From NCBI GenBank assembly GCA_011947345.1, contig JAAVTG010000437.1:1-50195 (forward strand): a stretch of DNA of 50,195 nucleotides, given 5' to 3'. The notes below the pieces were generated by a model. The model ran no database searches, was not told where the DNA came from, and saw only the letters and a list, made by a program, of their open reading frames with translations. The stretch comes from Phytophthora quininea. Lineage: Eukaryota; Oomycota; Peronosporomycetes; Peronosporales; Peronosporaceae. Position numbers and translations under genes: made by a program. Below are positions 32,460-44,189 of the stretch, piece after piece. Position 1 is the stretch's first letter. Each line of letters starts with the position of its first letter.

Positions 32460-33312
32460 ATGAGTTCTCCACAGAAGTCTCCGAAAGGCTGGTGGGGCGA
32501 CGGTCCTCGTCCGAGTCGTGAAGAGATGGAGCGTCGAGCCGATGAAGTGTAAGCACTTCAACCTTTTCAACATTTTTCAAGGTACTAAACTTGTTTGCTG
32601 TAGGTCTGCCAAGTGCCTCGAGTACGTCAAGCAGCACGCTGAGCGTGGCGATCCTGCATCGGTGGTCGCCACCATCGACGAGTTTGCGTCGACGAACCAC
32701 ATGATGAATGTCGGGCCGTTGAAAGGCGCCATCATCGATGAAGAGATCCAAAAGAAGAGGCCTGCCGTCATGGCGGAGCTCGGAGGCTACACGGGCTACA
32801 GCGCTGTCCGCTTCGCCAGTGTGCAACGTGAAGCTGCAGGCAATACCCAGTCGCACTACTACTCTTTCGAGTTTTCCCCGTCTTCGCTGAGCGCGTTCGT
32901 GAGATGGTTGAGATCGCTGGCTTGGCGGATCAAGTGACGGTGGTTGTCGGTCCGTTCTCGGAGCAGTACAGGACGCTGATCGGCAATACGGTCGACGTAA
33001 GTGACGTTGATTTGGTGCGATATTTACTCTACCCACTAAGTTCTTTGTGTTGTTGATTGGTAGTTCTACTTCATCGACCACGACAAGAGAGCCTATCTGT
33101 CCGATTTCAAGCTCATCATCGACAGCAAGACGTTGGCACCGGGCTCGATCGTCGCAGCCGACAATGTCGGCATGGGACCCAAGAACTTCAAGAACGAGTA
33201 TGTCGAGTTCATCGAAAACAACCCTCAGTTCTCGGAAGAGCGTCACACGATCTTCATGAAGCGTGAGAACGCCATGGTCCCAGACCTGTCCATCGCGAGG
33301 TTTCTCGGATAA
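32460..33312 (+). CDS. Catechol O-methyltransferase-like protein 1
   Basis: SAM-dependent, COMT-type methyltransferase. Exons 32460-32548, 32604-32996 and 33064-33312, introns of 55 and 67 bp with GT-AG ends. Exon 1 gives MSSPQKSPKGWWGDG and SREEMERRADEV. Exon 2 has MMNVGPLKGAIIDEEI and the SAM-binding ELGGYTGYSAVR. Exon 3 has FIDHDK (metal Asp and catalytic Lys positions of COMT) and VAADNV (metal Asp-Asn). The exon sum is 731 bases, one short of a multiple of three. The frame breaks in the CCCC run near 32880, exactly where paralogues have FSPVFAERV, so a base is probably missing in the assembly. The region after ADNV (GMGPKNFKNEY) differs from the other two copies. The methyl acceptor is unknown. 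Confidence 0.88.
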
Positions 33313-33610
33313 GTCACGACTACAGCTATGGAAAACGACGCAACAAGAGGATCCCTGTGTTCAATCAATGGGCTGCCGAAAGGAGGACTCGACCAAAACG
33401 TTGGCGAACATAAGGCTGTAGCTAGGCTGATGCGACGATTATCCAGTACTAACGTGAACGTTGACGCTAGATGTGCTCGGTGGTGATTGGTGGTGATTGT
33501 GAAAGCAAAAACGTTGAGGTTGAGCTGCAGACTTTGGATATCTAAACTGTAAAAGCTTTATACTTTCAGACACCCAGGTTGTAGTTTCCTCCGTCATTGT
33601 TAATGCGTGT

Positions 33611-34454
33611 TTAGCCTAGGAAAGTGGCGATCGAAAGGTCCGGCAGCATCTCGCGGTCACGTCCGCACTCGATGGTGTGGCGCACAGTTGAGAATTGTGG
33701 GCTGTTCTCGATAAACTCCAAGTAGTCTGGCGCACCCGGACGCACCACATTATCTGCAGCAAGAACGGAGCCCTGCTCCAGCGTTCCACTTGCAATGATG
33801 ATCTTCAAGTCCGACAGATAGACAGTTTTGTCGTGGTCAATGAAGTACATCTGCAACCACAATCAAACACATTAGAACTCCGTCCTGCCATGCTAACCAA
33901 TTGACCAGTACGTACATCAACCGTCTTGCCTTCCAGCACTTTGTACTGTTCCGAGAATGGGCCGACAAAGACCGTCACTTGGTCCGAGAGACCTGCGATC
34001 TCCACCATCTCACGCACTCGCTCGGCAAACACTGGCGAGTACTCGAACGAGTAGTAGTGCGAGTCTGGATTTGTTTCTCGCTGAGTGTTGGCAAATCGCA
34101 CCGCACTGTAGCCGGTGTAGGCGCCCAGCTCTGCCATCACAGCAGGCTGCTTCTTGCGGATCTCTTCGTCGATCAACGCGCCTTTGACTGGGCCGATGTT
34201 CATCATGTGGCTGGTCGACGCGAACTCGTCGATGCAGTCCAGCACCGACTTGGGACTGCCGCGCTCTGCATGTTGTCTGACGTACTCAATGCAGTCCTTG
34301 GAGCTGCAGACAAATGGCAACGAGGTCAGTGTATCAATCTCAAAGTAGTACTACATGTAGTATAGCAGACAGCGTCGTACGCTTCCTCTGCTCGACGCTC
34401 CATCTCTTCACGACTAGGACGCGGTCTGTTGCCCCAAGGTTTGTTCGAGCTCAT
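33611..34454 (-). CDS. Catechol O-methyltransferase-like protein 2
   Basis: Second paralogue, divergent orientation. Exons 34454-34381, 34303-33916 and 33850-33611 sum to 702 bases (233 aa, intact). Introns of 77 and 65 bp sit at the same protein positions as in copies 1 and 3. The N-terminus is MSSNKPWGNRPRPSREEMERR. SAM-binding motif ELGAYTGYSAVR; metal and catalytic motifs FIDHDK and LAADNVVRPGAPDYLEF, the latter very close to animal COMT. No signal peptide, so probably cytosolic. Substrate unknown. Confidence 0.9.
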
Positions 34455-34620
34455 TGCGGGTACTTGTGAGATGTGGAAGGTTGAGAAGTGATGCAGCACG
34501 TGCTTCGGGTATCAACTTGCACCCAATGCACCCAGAATGTGTGCAAATGGGGCGTAATCGGTTGCCTTTTGTGATTGTCCCTTCGATGGAAATCCAGTCC
34601 GGCAAGCACAATGAGAGCGC

Positions 34621-34636
34621 TGTGATTCCCCAATCT
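34621..34636 (+). promoter_or_regulatory. Oomycete Inr-like sequence upstream of COMT-like gene 3
   Basis: TGTGATTCCCCAATCT shares the ATTCCCCAAT core of the Inr consensus and lies 19 bases before ATG 34656. Weaker than the other matches. Confidence 0.4.
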
Positions 34637-34655
34637 TCCATCCCGTCTAAGGACC

Positions 34656-35520
34656 ATGAGTTCACCGGATGGTTCGTGGCAAGGCACTTGGAACAAAATC
34701 TGCTTTGCCTGGGACTACCTGACCACCAGTCGGGAGGAGATGCAACGTCGTGAAAATGAACGGTATGTCCTACCCCACTCGAATGTATACAGCTGTATTG
34801 ATGAAGATCGCTGTTGGCAGCTCTGCCAAGTGTCTCGAGTATGTTAAACAGCACGCAGAGCGAGGCAATCCCGCCTCTGTGCTTGCGTACATGGACGAGT
34901 TTGCCGCTTCGAACCACATCATGCACGACGGTGAGGTTAAAGGTGCAATAGTGGACGCCGAGATCCGCAAGAAGAAGCCTACGAACATGGTGGAGCTTGG
35001 CGCGTTCACGGGCTACAGTGCTGTGCGCTTCGCGAGCTTGCAGCAGAAGGTGGCTGGAGATAAGGAGTCCCATTACTACTCGTTCGAGTTCTCACCAGTG
35101 TACGCTGCACGTGTCCGCGAAGTCGTGGATTTTGCTGGCTTGTCCGGCCGAGTGACAGTGTACGCTGGTCCCTTCTCGGGGCAATACGAAGTGCTTCGCG
35201 GCAAGACAGTCGATGTACGTTGATGGCGTTTTTGCACTTGATTTTCCGACGTCTCTGACTGGAATGTTTGCTGTGATTAGATGTACTTCATCGACCACGA
35301 GAAGAGCGTCTACCTGTCCGATTTGAAGCTCATCCTGGCAAGCGGAACGTTGGTACCAGGGTCGATTGTTGCCGCCGATAACGTCGTGATGCCGGGTGCG
35401 CCTGACTACTTAAAGTTCATCGAGAACAGTCCGCAGTTCACTGAAGAACGCCACACCGTGCTCATGAAGCGAGAGAATGTTCGCGTCCCGGACTTGTCCA
35501 TCGCTACGTTCCTGGGCTAA
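34656..35520 (+). CDS. Catechol O-methyltransferase-like protein 3
   Basis: Third paralogue. Exons 34656-34762, 34821-35214 and 35281-35520 sum to 741 bases (246 aa, intact), with introns of 58 and 66 bp at the conserved positions. ATG 34656 gives MSSPDGSWQGTWNK, a longer and diverged exon 1 ending TSREEMQRRENER. Motifs are ELGAFTGYSAVR, FIDHEK, VAADNVVMPGAPDYLKF and the shared C-terminus VPDLSIATFLG. In the tandem set the order is +, -, +, so the cluster grew by an inverted and a direct duplication. Confidence 0.9.
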
Positions 35521-35562
35521 AAACACAGCCGGTTTTTGTCGTCTAGCTTCTATTCGGTTGTT

Positions 35563-36657
35563 TTATTGGCCACTTGTGGGTTTGGTCAGCACGTACAAAT
35601 ACTGCTCGACGATGTTGTTGGCGTTGAAAATATGCGGAGATACCAATGTATCCACGTGCACCGAGTCGAACCCGAACAACCCCTTTGCCTTGGTGAAAAA
35701 CGACAAGTCTTGCTGCTCGTAGCCTGGAATATGGTGCGCGAAACTCACAAAAGCCTACGAAAAATAAAGTAAAATCGTGCAAGCTGAACCACAGTCCAGG
35801 AAGATGCGTACCTTTCCTCCTGGAGACAAGCAGGAATCGATCGACTTGAGCAAGTCTTCATGCTGCAGCACACATAAGTCCATTAGCATTCACTAGGATT
35901 GAACGTAAACACGAACAAATTCTACCAAGTCATGCAGCCACAAGCACTCGGCGACGATAGCCACGTCGAACTTGTTCTTGTGCGTCTCAGAAGCTTCACC
36001 GTCCAGACATTTTAATAGACTGCCAGCGTCACTGCCCCACAAATGTCCTCGAACTTCGTGTCTACCATCTCCAAGCAACTTCTCGTTGCGCTGAAGATTG
36101 GCCTCGATATTCTTCAGCAACAAGTCGTTCGGGTAGTCTAACAACAACAAATACAGTCACAATAAGCTCACAGAAACCATAACGCCAGATTGTTTCACCT
36201 GTCATTACAGCCAAACTCGCCCCAAAATGCAGTCCAACAAGAGACGGCAACGCCCTACCGAAACAAACAAACAAAAAGTAAACAATTACTTTCTCGAAAA
36301 ATGTTAGCATAATTATAGTAAATAAACTTGCGAGGCTGCGCCAAACTCGACAAGACTTTGTCCCTTGACAAGCTCTGGGTGTTTTACAAAATGCATGGCA
36401 ATAAATCTCTGCATGGCAAAAGAAACATAAGCAACAGTTAACAGTTTTCGTAAACTACAATTTTGTGTTACCGCGCCGGTCCACAGTGCGCAGGCGAAGA
36501 GCGATCCTGGGATGCCGCCGTCGTCCTCGGCCAACGAGATGCGAAAATGCGGCGCCGTCGGCCCCACATCCACGTCCTGCACCCAGTCCTCCGGGTGGTA
36601 GTCGCTCTCCTCGCCGTTCTGCAGGAACAGAGTCCCCACCACGTTGTCGTCGTCCAT
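35563..36657 (-). CDS. EFM7/NNT1-like (METTL21-type) protein methyltransferase
   Basis: Minus-strand gene with about six short exons, start ATG 36657 (MDDDNVVGTLFLQNG). Signature blocks: FACALWTGA, HPELVKGQSLVEFGAAS (SAM motif I), LPSLVGLHFGASLAVMT-DYPNDLLLKNIEAN, VAIVAECLWLHD and VSFAHHIPGYEQQDLSFF. Yeast EFM7 (NNT1), which methylates the N-terminus and Lys-3 region of eEF1A, has the same VKGKRVLELGAA and LPSLV...TDYPD pattern. The substrate here is inferred. Introns begin at 36471 and about 36199. The junction near 36330/36256 needs one extra base to keep frame, so there is probably an indel there. The end is at 35563. Confidence 0.75.
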
Positions 36658-36772
36658 GCTGGTCACAAAATCGTAATAACAAGAAAAATAACGTTTACAT
36701 TCTAAAATGTTATATTTCAATACTTTTGATAAAAAAATTGTTGGAATTCGTCGTTGGAAGTCTCACCTTTCA

Positions 36773-37080
36773 TCAGCTAAGACCGAGCATCATGCCATAG
36801 TACTTTTCGTACTGTTGCGATTGGATGAACTTGGGGTGGGTCCTCAACATCGTGTACAATGTAGCTCCGGTGTACATTGTGGCAAGTTGCTGCGCTAACT
36901 CGTCGACGCCAATGATGTTGCGAACCTCGACGGGCTCTTTGCCGTCTTCCAGCCACTTCTGGAACTGCTTCCGATCGTCTCGGTTGAAATTCAGTCGCGC
37001 TTTGATGCGAGTAAAGTACGGTAGCACCACTGAATCGGCCTTCAGCACCACTAAAGCGGCCTTCAGTACTACAAAGGTGG
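36773..37080 (-). pseudogene. RXLR-type effector, C-terminal (WY-like) fragment
   Basis: The minus frame holds FQKWLEDGKEPVEVRNII, typical of the W motif of Phytophthora RXLR effectors, and ends QQYEKYYGMMLGLS. The same pattern (FLSWLKAGKEPIDVRKIL...YEKYYGIMHGL) is in the effector at 46233-46665. The piece begins directly at an LTR-like end (37081) with no signal peptide or RXLR motif. Just inside are two or three 21-base units (VVLKAALVVLKADS). The missing N-terminal half may be the one at 45909-46067. Confidence 0.65.
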
Positions 37081-37359
37081 TGTTGCAATATGGTGCCACT
37101 TACCCCAGAATGAACTTACTCTGGCTTAGCAGCACCCTTAGGCGAGGAAGCTTGGTTAGACCTGGAGAAGTCGAAGCAACAGGATAGTCTTTTGCTCTGC
37201 TGAGAAAGTTTAGAGAGTGCTTAGCTCGGTCGCCGCTTCAGGCTAAAACTACCGTAGTAACCAACGCCACATTTAGCGACCTGCTAAGCAAAAGATAGCT
37301 ACCTGAATATGCATGGGAATATGCATAAAGAAGTCGAAATTGACTCTTGAACTGTGACA
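37081..37359 (-). repeat. Probable 3' LTR of Gypsy1
   Basis: 279 bp with TG...CA ends (TGTTGCAATATGG to CTGTGACA on +), preceded in element sense by a purine-rich CAGGGGAGATCG. No second copy exists in the window, so the limits are inferred. Confidence 0.45.
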
Positions 37360-37392
37360 CGATCTCCCCTGGCACGGATTCACTCCACTCGA

Positions 37393-38842
37393 TCACAAAA
37401 CCTGCGATAGCTGGAGTACCAGGATTCGATCTGGGTTGACATGCTCGTTGTTATGCACCGACTCGGCTGGTGCTCCGCTTGAAAAGTGAGTAGCTGCTTG
37501 TTTCTGTCGGAGTCGACCTGAATCACGCGGGTTAAGGCCATTAGCACGGCGCAAAAAGCGTTTGATCAAACCTGGGACTGACTGTAAATGTGCCACTGGT
37601 TCCCAGGTGATGTCCTCCTCACTTCCGACCCATTTGCATTGGTACTCATCGGATCCGTCTTTATCGACGCGATGCTTCAGAATATCTTCGATCAGATGGC
37701 CTTCGGAGCCATCCTTCAATCGCACGGTTGGTACGGTGCTGACACGCTTGGAGTTAGTGTCTTTCTGGAAAAGTTTCAGGTTCATCGTGTGAAAAACTGG
37801 GTGCAGTTTAACTTGTGATGGCAGGTTCAGTCGATAAGACGTACCGCCGTGTTGAATCTCAATCACTTCGTAGGGCCCTATCCATTTAGGGGCCAACTTC
37901 TTTTGCAGCTCCAGTATTTTCGACACTAAGGTTCCGTGTCGCGACAAGAACCATATCCCCAACTTTGAATGCTTGATCCTTGCGACCTTTATCGTAGAGC
38001 AGCTTCATCTTTCTGCTGAAGCACAAATCTTGCTCTGTAATTCCCGGAGGAGATTTTCCATGTAAAGCAGGAACGTTGTAGATTTCCTTGTCGTTTCCGA
38101 GGTTGCTGGAATTTCGAGGTGCAGAGGCATCCGCGGATTGTAGCCAAGGTCGGCAAAAAATGGAGACATCTGAATTGTAGCTTGAAAATGGCGATTGTAG
38201 GCAAACTCAGCTAGCGCGAGATAATCTGCCCAATTGTTCTTGTAGCCGCTCACATAACTCCGCAAGTACGATGCCAATATGGCATTAATTCGTTCTACTT
38301 GCCCGTCCGTTCGCTGCTGGTAGGCTGCTGACATTCGCAACTTGGTTCCAGTTAATTTAGCGCACTCTTGCCAGAATTCAGACGTAAACCGCGAGTCCCG
38401 ATCTGAAGTAATGTCTCGCGGAATACCATGATAACGGACGTACTGATTCAAAAACACGCGAGCAAATGTCGATGCCGAAAGCTTTGTGCTGGTTTCGATG
38501 AAGTGAGCTCTTTTGTCAGTCGATCTGCAATGACTAACACAGCGTCGTTCCCTTTATCATTTGTAGGGAACCCGCTAACAAAGTCCATGCCGATCGATTC
38601 CCACCTTCCTATCGGAACCTCAAGTGGTCTCAATAAGCCTGGAGACTTGCCTGTTCTCCCTTTGCTCCGCTGGCATGTTTGACATGTCTTCACATATTGT
38701 GAGATGCGGCGGCTCATGGCTTTCCAGTAAAACTGCTCCTGCGCGGATTGCAACGTTTTCTCCACGCCAGGATGCCCACTCAGAGCACTGTCATGTAGTT
38801 CCCATAAGATAGCGTTCTGCACTTCAATATTTTCAGCTGGGA
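37393..38842 (-). pseudogene. Gypsy1 Pol fragment: integrase and chromodomain
   Basis: Minus strand, in order: zinc-binding HDSALSGHPG...CQTCQRSKG (about 38800-38640), integrase core MDFVSGFPTN, DRDSRFTSEFW and QRTDGQVERINAIL, a GPYEVIEIQHGG/HPVFHTMNLKLF linker, and chromodomain YQCKWVGSEEDITWEPVAHL (about 37650-37580). Frame changes near 38455 and 37970. Chromodomains steer chromovirus integration to marked chromatin. Truncated by Gypsy2 at 38843. Confidence 0.85.
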
Positions 38843-39415
38843 TGTAACACGTAGCGCGGGCGAGGAGCGTTGGGGCGAGACGGCGGCGGCGACGAGTTGG
38901 CGGAGACGGCGAACGGCGGAGACTGGCGGTGGCGCAGCTGGAGGAGGCGCCTTGGCCCTGGAAGTAGAATTGAGAAGTGAGATTGATCTGGCGGGTTTAT
39001 CTTGCTAGCGCGCGTTGGGGAAACGCAAAGGGAAATCCAGTTCCCATCCTAAAGCCTATCAATTCTCTAAGTCCATATGAAATCCTAGATCTACCAATGA
39101 ACAGCTCCTAACTGGAAACGTAGCTCGAATCTTGAATCTTCTTGATGCGTCCCATAATCAAAAATCCATCAATAACTGGATTCTTTCAAATCCGTAGAAC
39201 TTAAGAGCCAATCAGAGTAAAGATTATGGGACGTTCTTGAGACACCTAGAAGGTGTAATCTTGAACTTGAAGCCCTCGACCAATAGGAATGCTTTATGTA
39301 TGTATGTTTACTACCATAAAGATAACCAACTATCCAGCATAATCTGGATAGTCTCAAAACGTATTGACGGGGTTGTCGTCTGCAACATGTTGTCGCTGAC
39401 GGCAATTCCGTCACA
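38843..39415 (-). repeat. Gypsy2 3' LTR
   Basis: 573 bp, TGTAACACG to CCGTCACA on the + strand. Purine-rich GAAGAGAGG precedes it in element sense (about 39420-39430). Confidence 0.9.
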
Positions 39416-39437
39416 TGACCTCTCTTCAAGAAGACGC

Positions 39438-42400
39438 CTATTTCGAAAATGGCTTCGGTCTCTTCTTGGTTCCCCAATAGAGATCAATGAGTCCGGGAAT
39501 CTGCTTTAGATTCTCCACGGGCTCCCAGGTGGCCTCTGACTTCGATTCGCCAAGCCACCAAACCTTGTACTGAGGTTTTCCCTTGTACTTGCGATGCCCA
39601 ATTACGGCCTCAACGAGTTGTCCCTCGGAGCCATCGGCTAACACCACTTTGTTCACCTTCTGCTTACGATTGGTGTCCTTCTTGTACGGTTTTAGTAGTG
39701 ATGTGTGAAACACCGGGTGCATCTTCAATCCCTTCGATAATCCCAACTCATAGGAATCCTTCGAGATCTTCTTCAACACTGGAAACGGTCCAATGTATCT
39801 TGGAGCGAGCTTCTTCGACTGGGCATATCCCTTGTGACGGATGTCCATATTCTTTCCGTCTAACAACACCATATCGTTGACTTCAAAGTCCTGCACGTGT
39901 CTGTTCTTGTCGTAGTAATGCTTCATACGCTCCTGCGCTTCGCTCATGCGATCTTGTGCAATCTTGAGCAGAGTTTCTTGTCGAAGCAAAAACTCTTGCG
40001 CTGATCTCTCCAACTTCTTAAAGTCAGGATCTGCTGCCACATCATCTGGCATGTAGGGTATATATCCTAGATCCGCTTCGAACGGTGACATCCCTATCGT
40101 AGAGTGTACACGTCGATTGTAGGCAATTTCTGCCAAGTGGAGATAGTCATTCCAGTCATTTTGGGCTGGACTAACGACACCTCGGAGATAGTCTCCAATG
40201 AACGGTTTGTTCTTTCCGTTTGTCCGTCGGTTTGGGGTCGGAATGCAGACGATAATTTGTGCTGCGTTCCCATAGCTGTCATAGTTGCTTGCCAAAACTT
40301 AGACGTAAACTTGGTGTCTCTATCGGACACAATGGTCTTGGGCATGCCATGGTCCTTGACGTAATTCTTCATGAACACGTTTGCGATTTCCGTAGAATCT
40401 TCTGTTGTCTTAGTTGCAATGAACTTGGCTTGCTTGGTCAAACGATCAACAATGACCATAATCGAGTTGTATCCTTCTTTAGTCGATGGAAGAGACACGA
40501 TGAAATCCATGGATATATCAGTCCATCTGCCTCTTGGAACATCCAACGATTGGAGTAGTCCTGGTGGCTTTGTTTGCCTAGCCTTGTTGCGCTGACACAT
40601 CTCACACGTGTTGACATAGCGCTGGATATACTTGGACATTCTTGGCCAATAGTACTTTTCGCGAACAGCCAAATAGGTCTTATAATACCCAGGATGGCCA
40701 GCTGACACTGAGTCATGGTTTTCACAGATAACGCGATTCTTGAGATCTTCGTCGTCTGGAATGTATAAACGTGGAGTCTCATCTTCGCCTGTCTGATAGT
40801 ATAAGACGCCGTCGTTGATTGAATAACGTGGCATCGAGACACCTTCATTCAGACGTTTGATAATCCATAGTAGTTCCTTCTTCCTTGAGTACATCTGCTT
40901 AGCTGATTGGGCGACAGTCACCTTTGAGGCAACCATCGTCGCCACAATTTCGCGGTTTTGAGCAGACTCAAGAAGTTCTTTTAGGCTGACTTGAGCGGCC
41001 TTGTGCTCGAAGTCTGGCTTTCTTGATAGCGCATCTGCTACAGTATTGGTTTCTCCAGGAATCCACTTGAATAGTGGCTGGAACTCAGCAAGTTCATTGA
41101 ACCAACGGGCAATCCTTCGGTTAGTCGTCTTCTGTGTCAGAATCATCTCAATACTCTTGTGGTCGGTTTTGACAGTAAACGGCTTGTCCAACAGATAGAC
41201 GCGCCATGTCTTCAGAGCATGTATAATTGCGAGCAGCTCTTGTTCGCGAACTGGGTAATTCAGCTCAGCGGGTTTCATCTTTCGACCAGTAAAAGCAATT
41301 GGATGTTCCAACCCTCCCTCGTTTTGAAACAAGACTCCCCCGATCGCGAAGTTCGAGGCGTCCATCCTGATGCCAAAAGGCTTTGAAAATCAGGAAGTTT
41401 GAAGACAGGTGGAGACGATAAGCGACGCTTGAGTTCTTCAAAGCATCGCAATTGGTCTTCAGTGAGCTGGATTGGCTCACGAGACCGTTTGCCCTTGATA
41501 CTTTCATGCAAAGGACCTGCAAATTAAGCAAAATCCTTGCAGAATCTGGAGACGTACACAGTTGTCCCCAAGAAGCTTTCCATTTGCTTCTTTGTCTTTG
41601 GAATAGTCCAATCGGCAATGATCTTGACCTTATCTGGGTCCATACGGACACCGTTGCGCCCAACAAAGTCGCCCAGGCATGGAATTTCATCCACGCAAAA
41701 CTGGCATTTGGACAACTTGATGTAGAGCTTCTGCTCTTTACAGCGCTTGAACACTCGATCCAAAGCCTCGAGGTGCTCAGAGACATCTTCACTTTTAGTG
41801 AACACATAGATGTCGTCGAAGTAGATTCGCATAACGTCACGTAAATCCCGAAAACCTTCTGTAAAAGGCGGTTAAACGTTCCTGGACTACCACTGAGTCC
41901 CATGGATGTGACGAGGTACTCAAAAAGACCGTCTGGAGTCGAAAACGCTGTAAAGGGTATATCGGATTCCCTTAGCTTGACTTGGTAATATCCCCAGAGT
42001 AGATCCATGCACGAATACCAAAAGCTGCCTGCCATCGCGTCAAATGTATCTTCCTTCCGCGGCATTGGGATTGCTGGCAAGATTGTCGCTAGATTCAGCT
42101 GACGAAAGTCGTGCACGATACGCCATCCAACTATCTTCTTCACACAGAACGTTGGTGCACTAAAAGCTGACGTACTTAGTCGTATAATGCCTGCTTGAAC
42201 CATTTCTCTGGTCCAGTCTTGTATAATCTGGCGTTGCTCAGGACTTTGGCGCCACTGCTTCACCGAAACTGGCTGAGTTCCAGGTTTCAGCAGGATCTCA
42301 TGCTCGATACCTTCACGTACCGGTGGCGTCTCATTAGGGAGTTCCGTACGGAAAACTGTGTCCGCATACTTGCGCAATACTGGATACGCAGGATTGTCCT

Positions 42401-44132
42401 TGAGAGCCTCCCAACCTTGACTCTTGAAGCGTTCCGCCTTCTCGGAGTCATGAGGGTTGGTCATGAATACAGCTTCAATGTCCTTGTCCTTTCGAAGCAT
42501 TCGAAGAAACTGGTTCGACGAAATGATTTTCGTAGAACCGTGTCGTCCTTGGTGACCGTGATGGCGATAGAAGTTGAAAATCTCGCGAGTTTTATCCAAA
42601 CGAGAATAGCGTCTTCCAGCTACTCGTCTTGCTGGACGTTTGGTCGGGCTGGACAGTTTGACTTGAATCGGACTGGCTGTTGTATTGTTGCGAGGTTTGA
42701 TTTGCAACGTTTCCCAGTTAATATCTGGGTTCTGCTCACGGAGCCACACCATACCTAGTACGACGTCTTTCTTCTCCGGAACAGGCATAACTTGGAAGGT
42801 TTTCAACGAAACTGGAAAGCCAGGAATGGCTAAGTTCATGTCAACAGTGCGACGGCGACGATGGACGATTTGATCATATCCTAAGTCGACTTGCATAAGT
42901 TCGTGCTCTGTGACTTCCAGTTCGAGTTTCTTGACCAATTCTTCGGTCACGCCATTAAGGCTACTTCCATTGTCGATGAAGATAGAGACTTCTTCCTTCT
43001 GATCTTCATCCTTGTACGCTTGAGCTTCGACTTCGAGAATTGCATACACCGATCCGCTCATAAAGCGATTAGCCTCTTTACTTTTAGGCTTCTTGCACTG
43101 CGGCGAGATATGTCCCTTCTCCCCACAATTGTTGCACGTAGCTGTCTTCGTCCAGTCGTCCTTCTTGCCCTTCTTCTCAGATCGTTTCGCTGATTGTTGC
43201 TTCTGCTTGGGTGGACGAGAACTTGATGCATCCTTTCCTGTAAGTAGCTTGGACGGAGCTCGAGGTGGTTTCCCCGAGTAATGTGCAAACTCGAAGTTAG
43301 AGGCAATTTCAATAGCCTCTTGTAGCGTACCAGGACTTTCTTCCTTGATCTTCTTCGCTGTTTCTTCGCGTAGTCCGTTCTGGAAAAAGAAACGCTTCTC
43401 CAGTTCACTGATATCCAACTCTGTCTGAGACAACAAGTCTTGGAATTTGGAGACATACTCATGAATTGCCTCCTTTTGCTTCAAGTGAAACATACGCTCG
43501 CGAAGGTCATATTCAAAGTCCTTAGGCCTGAAGCGCGTACGCAACTGGCTCTTGAACAGTGACCACGTCTTGTGAACATTCACACGCTCACAGTCCGCTA
43601 TAAAGGCACGATACCAATTCAACACGGACTTGCCCAGGTTGCTAGATATTAGCGTCACAAAATCTGACGACTCTGCTTCCATTAACTGGCGTTTGTTGGC
43701 GTAGTACTGTTCCGTGGCAAAGATCCATAGCTCAATGTCTTCGCCATACTTTCCCTCATAAACAGGAGGGTCCTTCTTCTTGTGATCACCTCTGGACGCG
43801 ACGAGAAACTCGAAGCGTTCATTCGCCTGCTGCATTTGTGCTTGCATCTGTGCTTGCATTTGTGCTTGATACTGTTGCTGCTGTTGTGTTATATACAATA
43901 GCAATTGCTGCATGGACATCGTGTCCGGTCCCGAAGGAACTTGGGCAGCAGCAGCGGCTGTAGGGGCTGACTCAGCCTGATTATTGCGTGTACTTGAACG
44001 TGTAGCCGGACGGGTAGCCTCAGCGTCACTCGCCGCATTTGCTCTGCTTTGTTGGCGAGGACGAGGGTTCGGTGATGGGTGCTCAGCTCCACGACCTCTT
44101 CTAGTGGCCATGATAGCTGGACTTCTCAGCAC
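39438..44132 (-). CDS. Gypsy2 Gag-Pol polyprotein, frame broken by four indels
   Basis: Minus strand from 44132 (alternative ATG 44111, MATRRGRGAEHP). Gag has a Gln/Met-rich stretch (about 43880) and zinc knuckle CNNCGEKGHISPQC (about 43130). The protease has the unusual FIDNGSS (about 42970). Reverse transcriptase: VHDFRQLN, FDAMAGSFWYSCMDL, YFDDIYVF (about 41820). RNase H: MDASNFAIGGVLF, TDHKSIEMIL, ADALSRKPDFE. Integrase: HDSVSAGHPGYY...CEMCQRNKA, MDFIVSLPS, SDRDTKFTSKFW, RPQTDGQTERTNR. A chromodomain YKVWWLGESKSEATWEPVENL (about 39550) closes the protein. Frame changes near 41840, 41520, 41375 and 40215 are single-base. Confidence 0.92.
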
Positions 44133-44189
44133 TCCTTAAAACTTCTCCAAAACCCAAACTTTGAGGCCAAAAATTAGAAGAGAACTAAC

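Larger units (their letters stand above)
37081..38842 (-). mobile_element. Gypsy1 retroelement, 3' portion
   Basis: Minus-strand 3' part of a Ty3/Gypsy chromovirus: integrase and chromodomain coding sequence, then a probable LTR (37081-37359). It is interrupted at 38842/38843 by Gypsy2. A short stretch of its RNase H region continues on the far side at 45562-45790. Gag, protease and reverse transcriptase are not present. Confidence 0.75.

Noticed and set aside
36825..37187. Plus-strand 120-codon frame over the effector fragment
   Set aside because: Antisense to the WY-like fragment and running into the LTR; no signal peptide or motif.
38838..38842. Target-site duplication for Gypsy2
   Set aside because: TGGGA on the left and GTAGT on the right do not match. 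Shifting the LTR borders by a base does not help.
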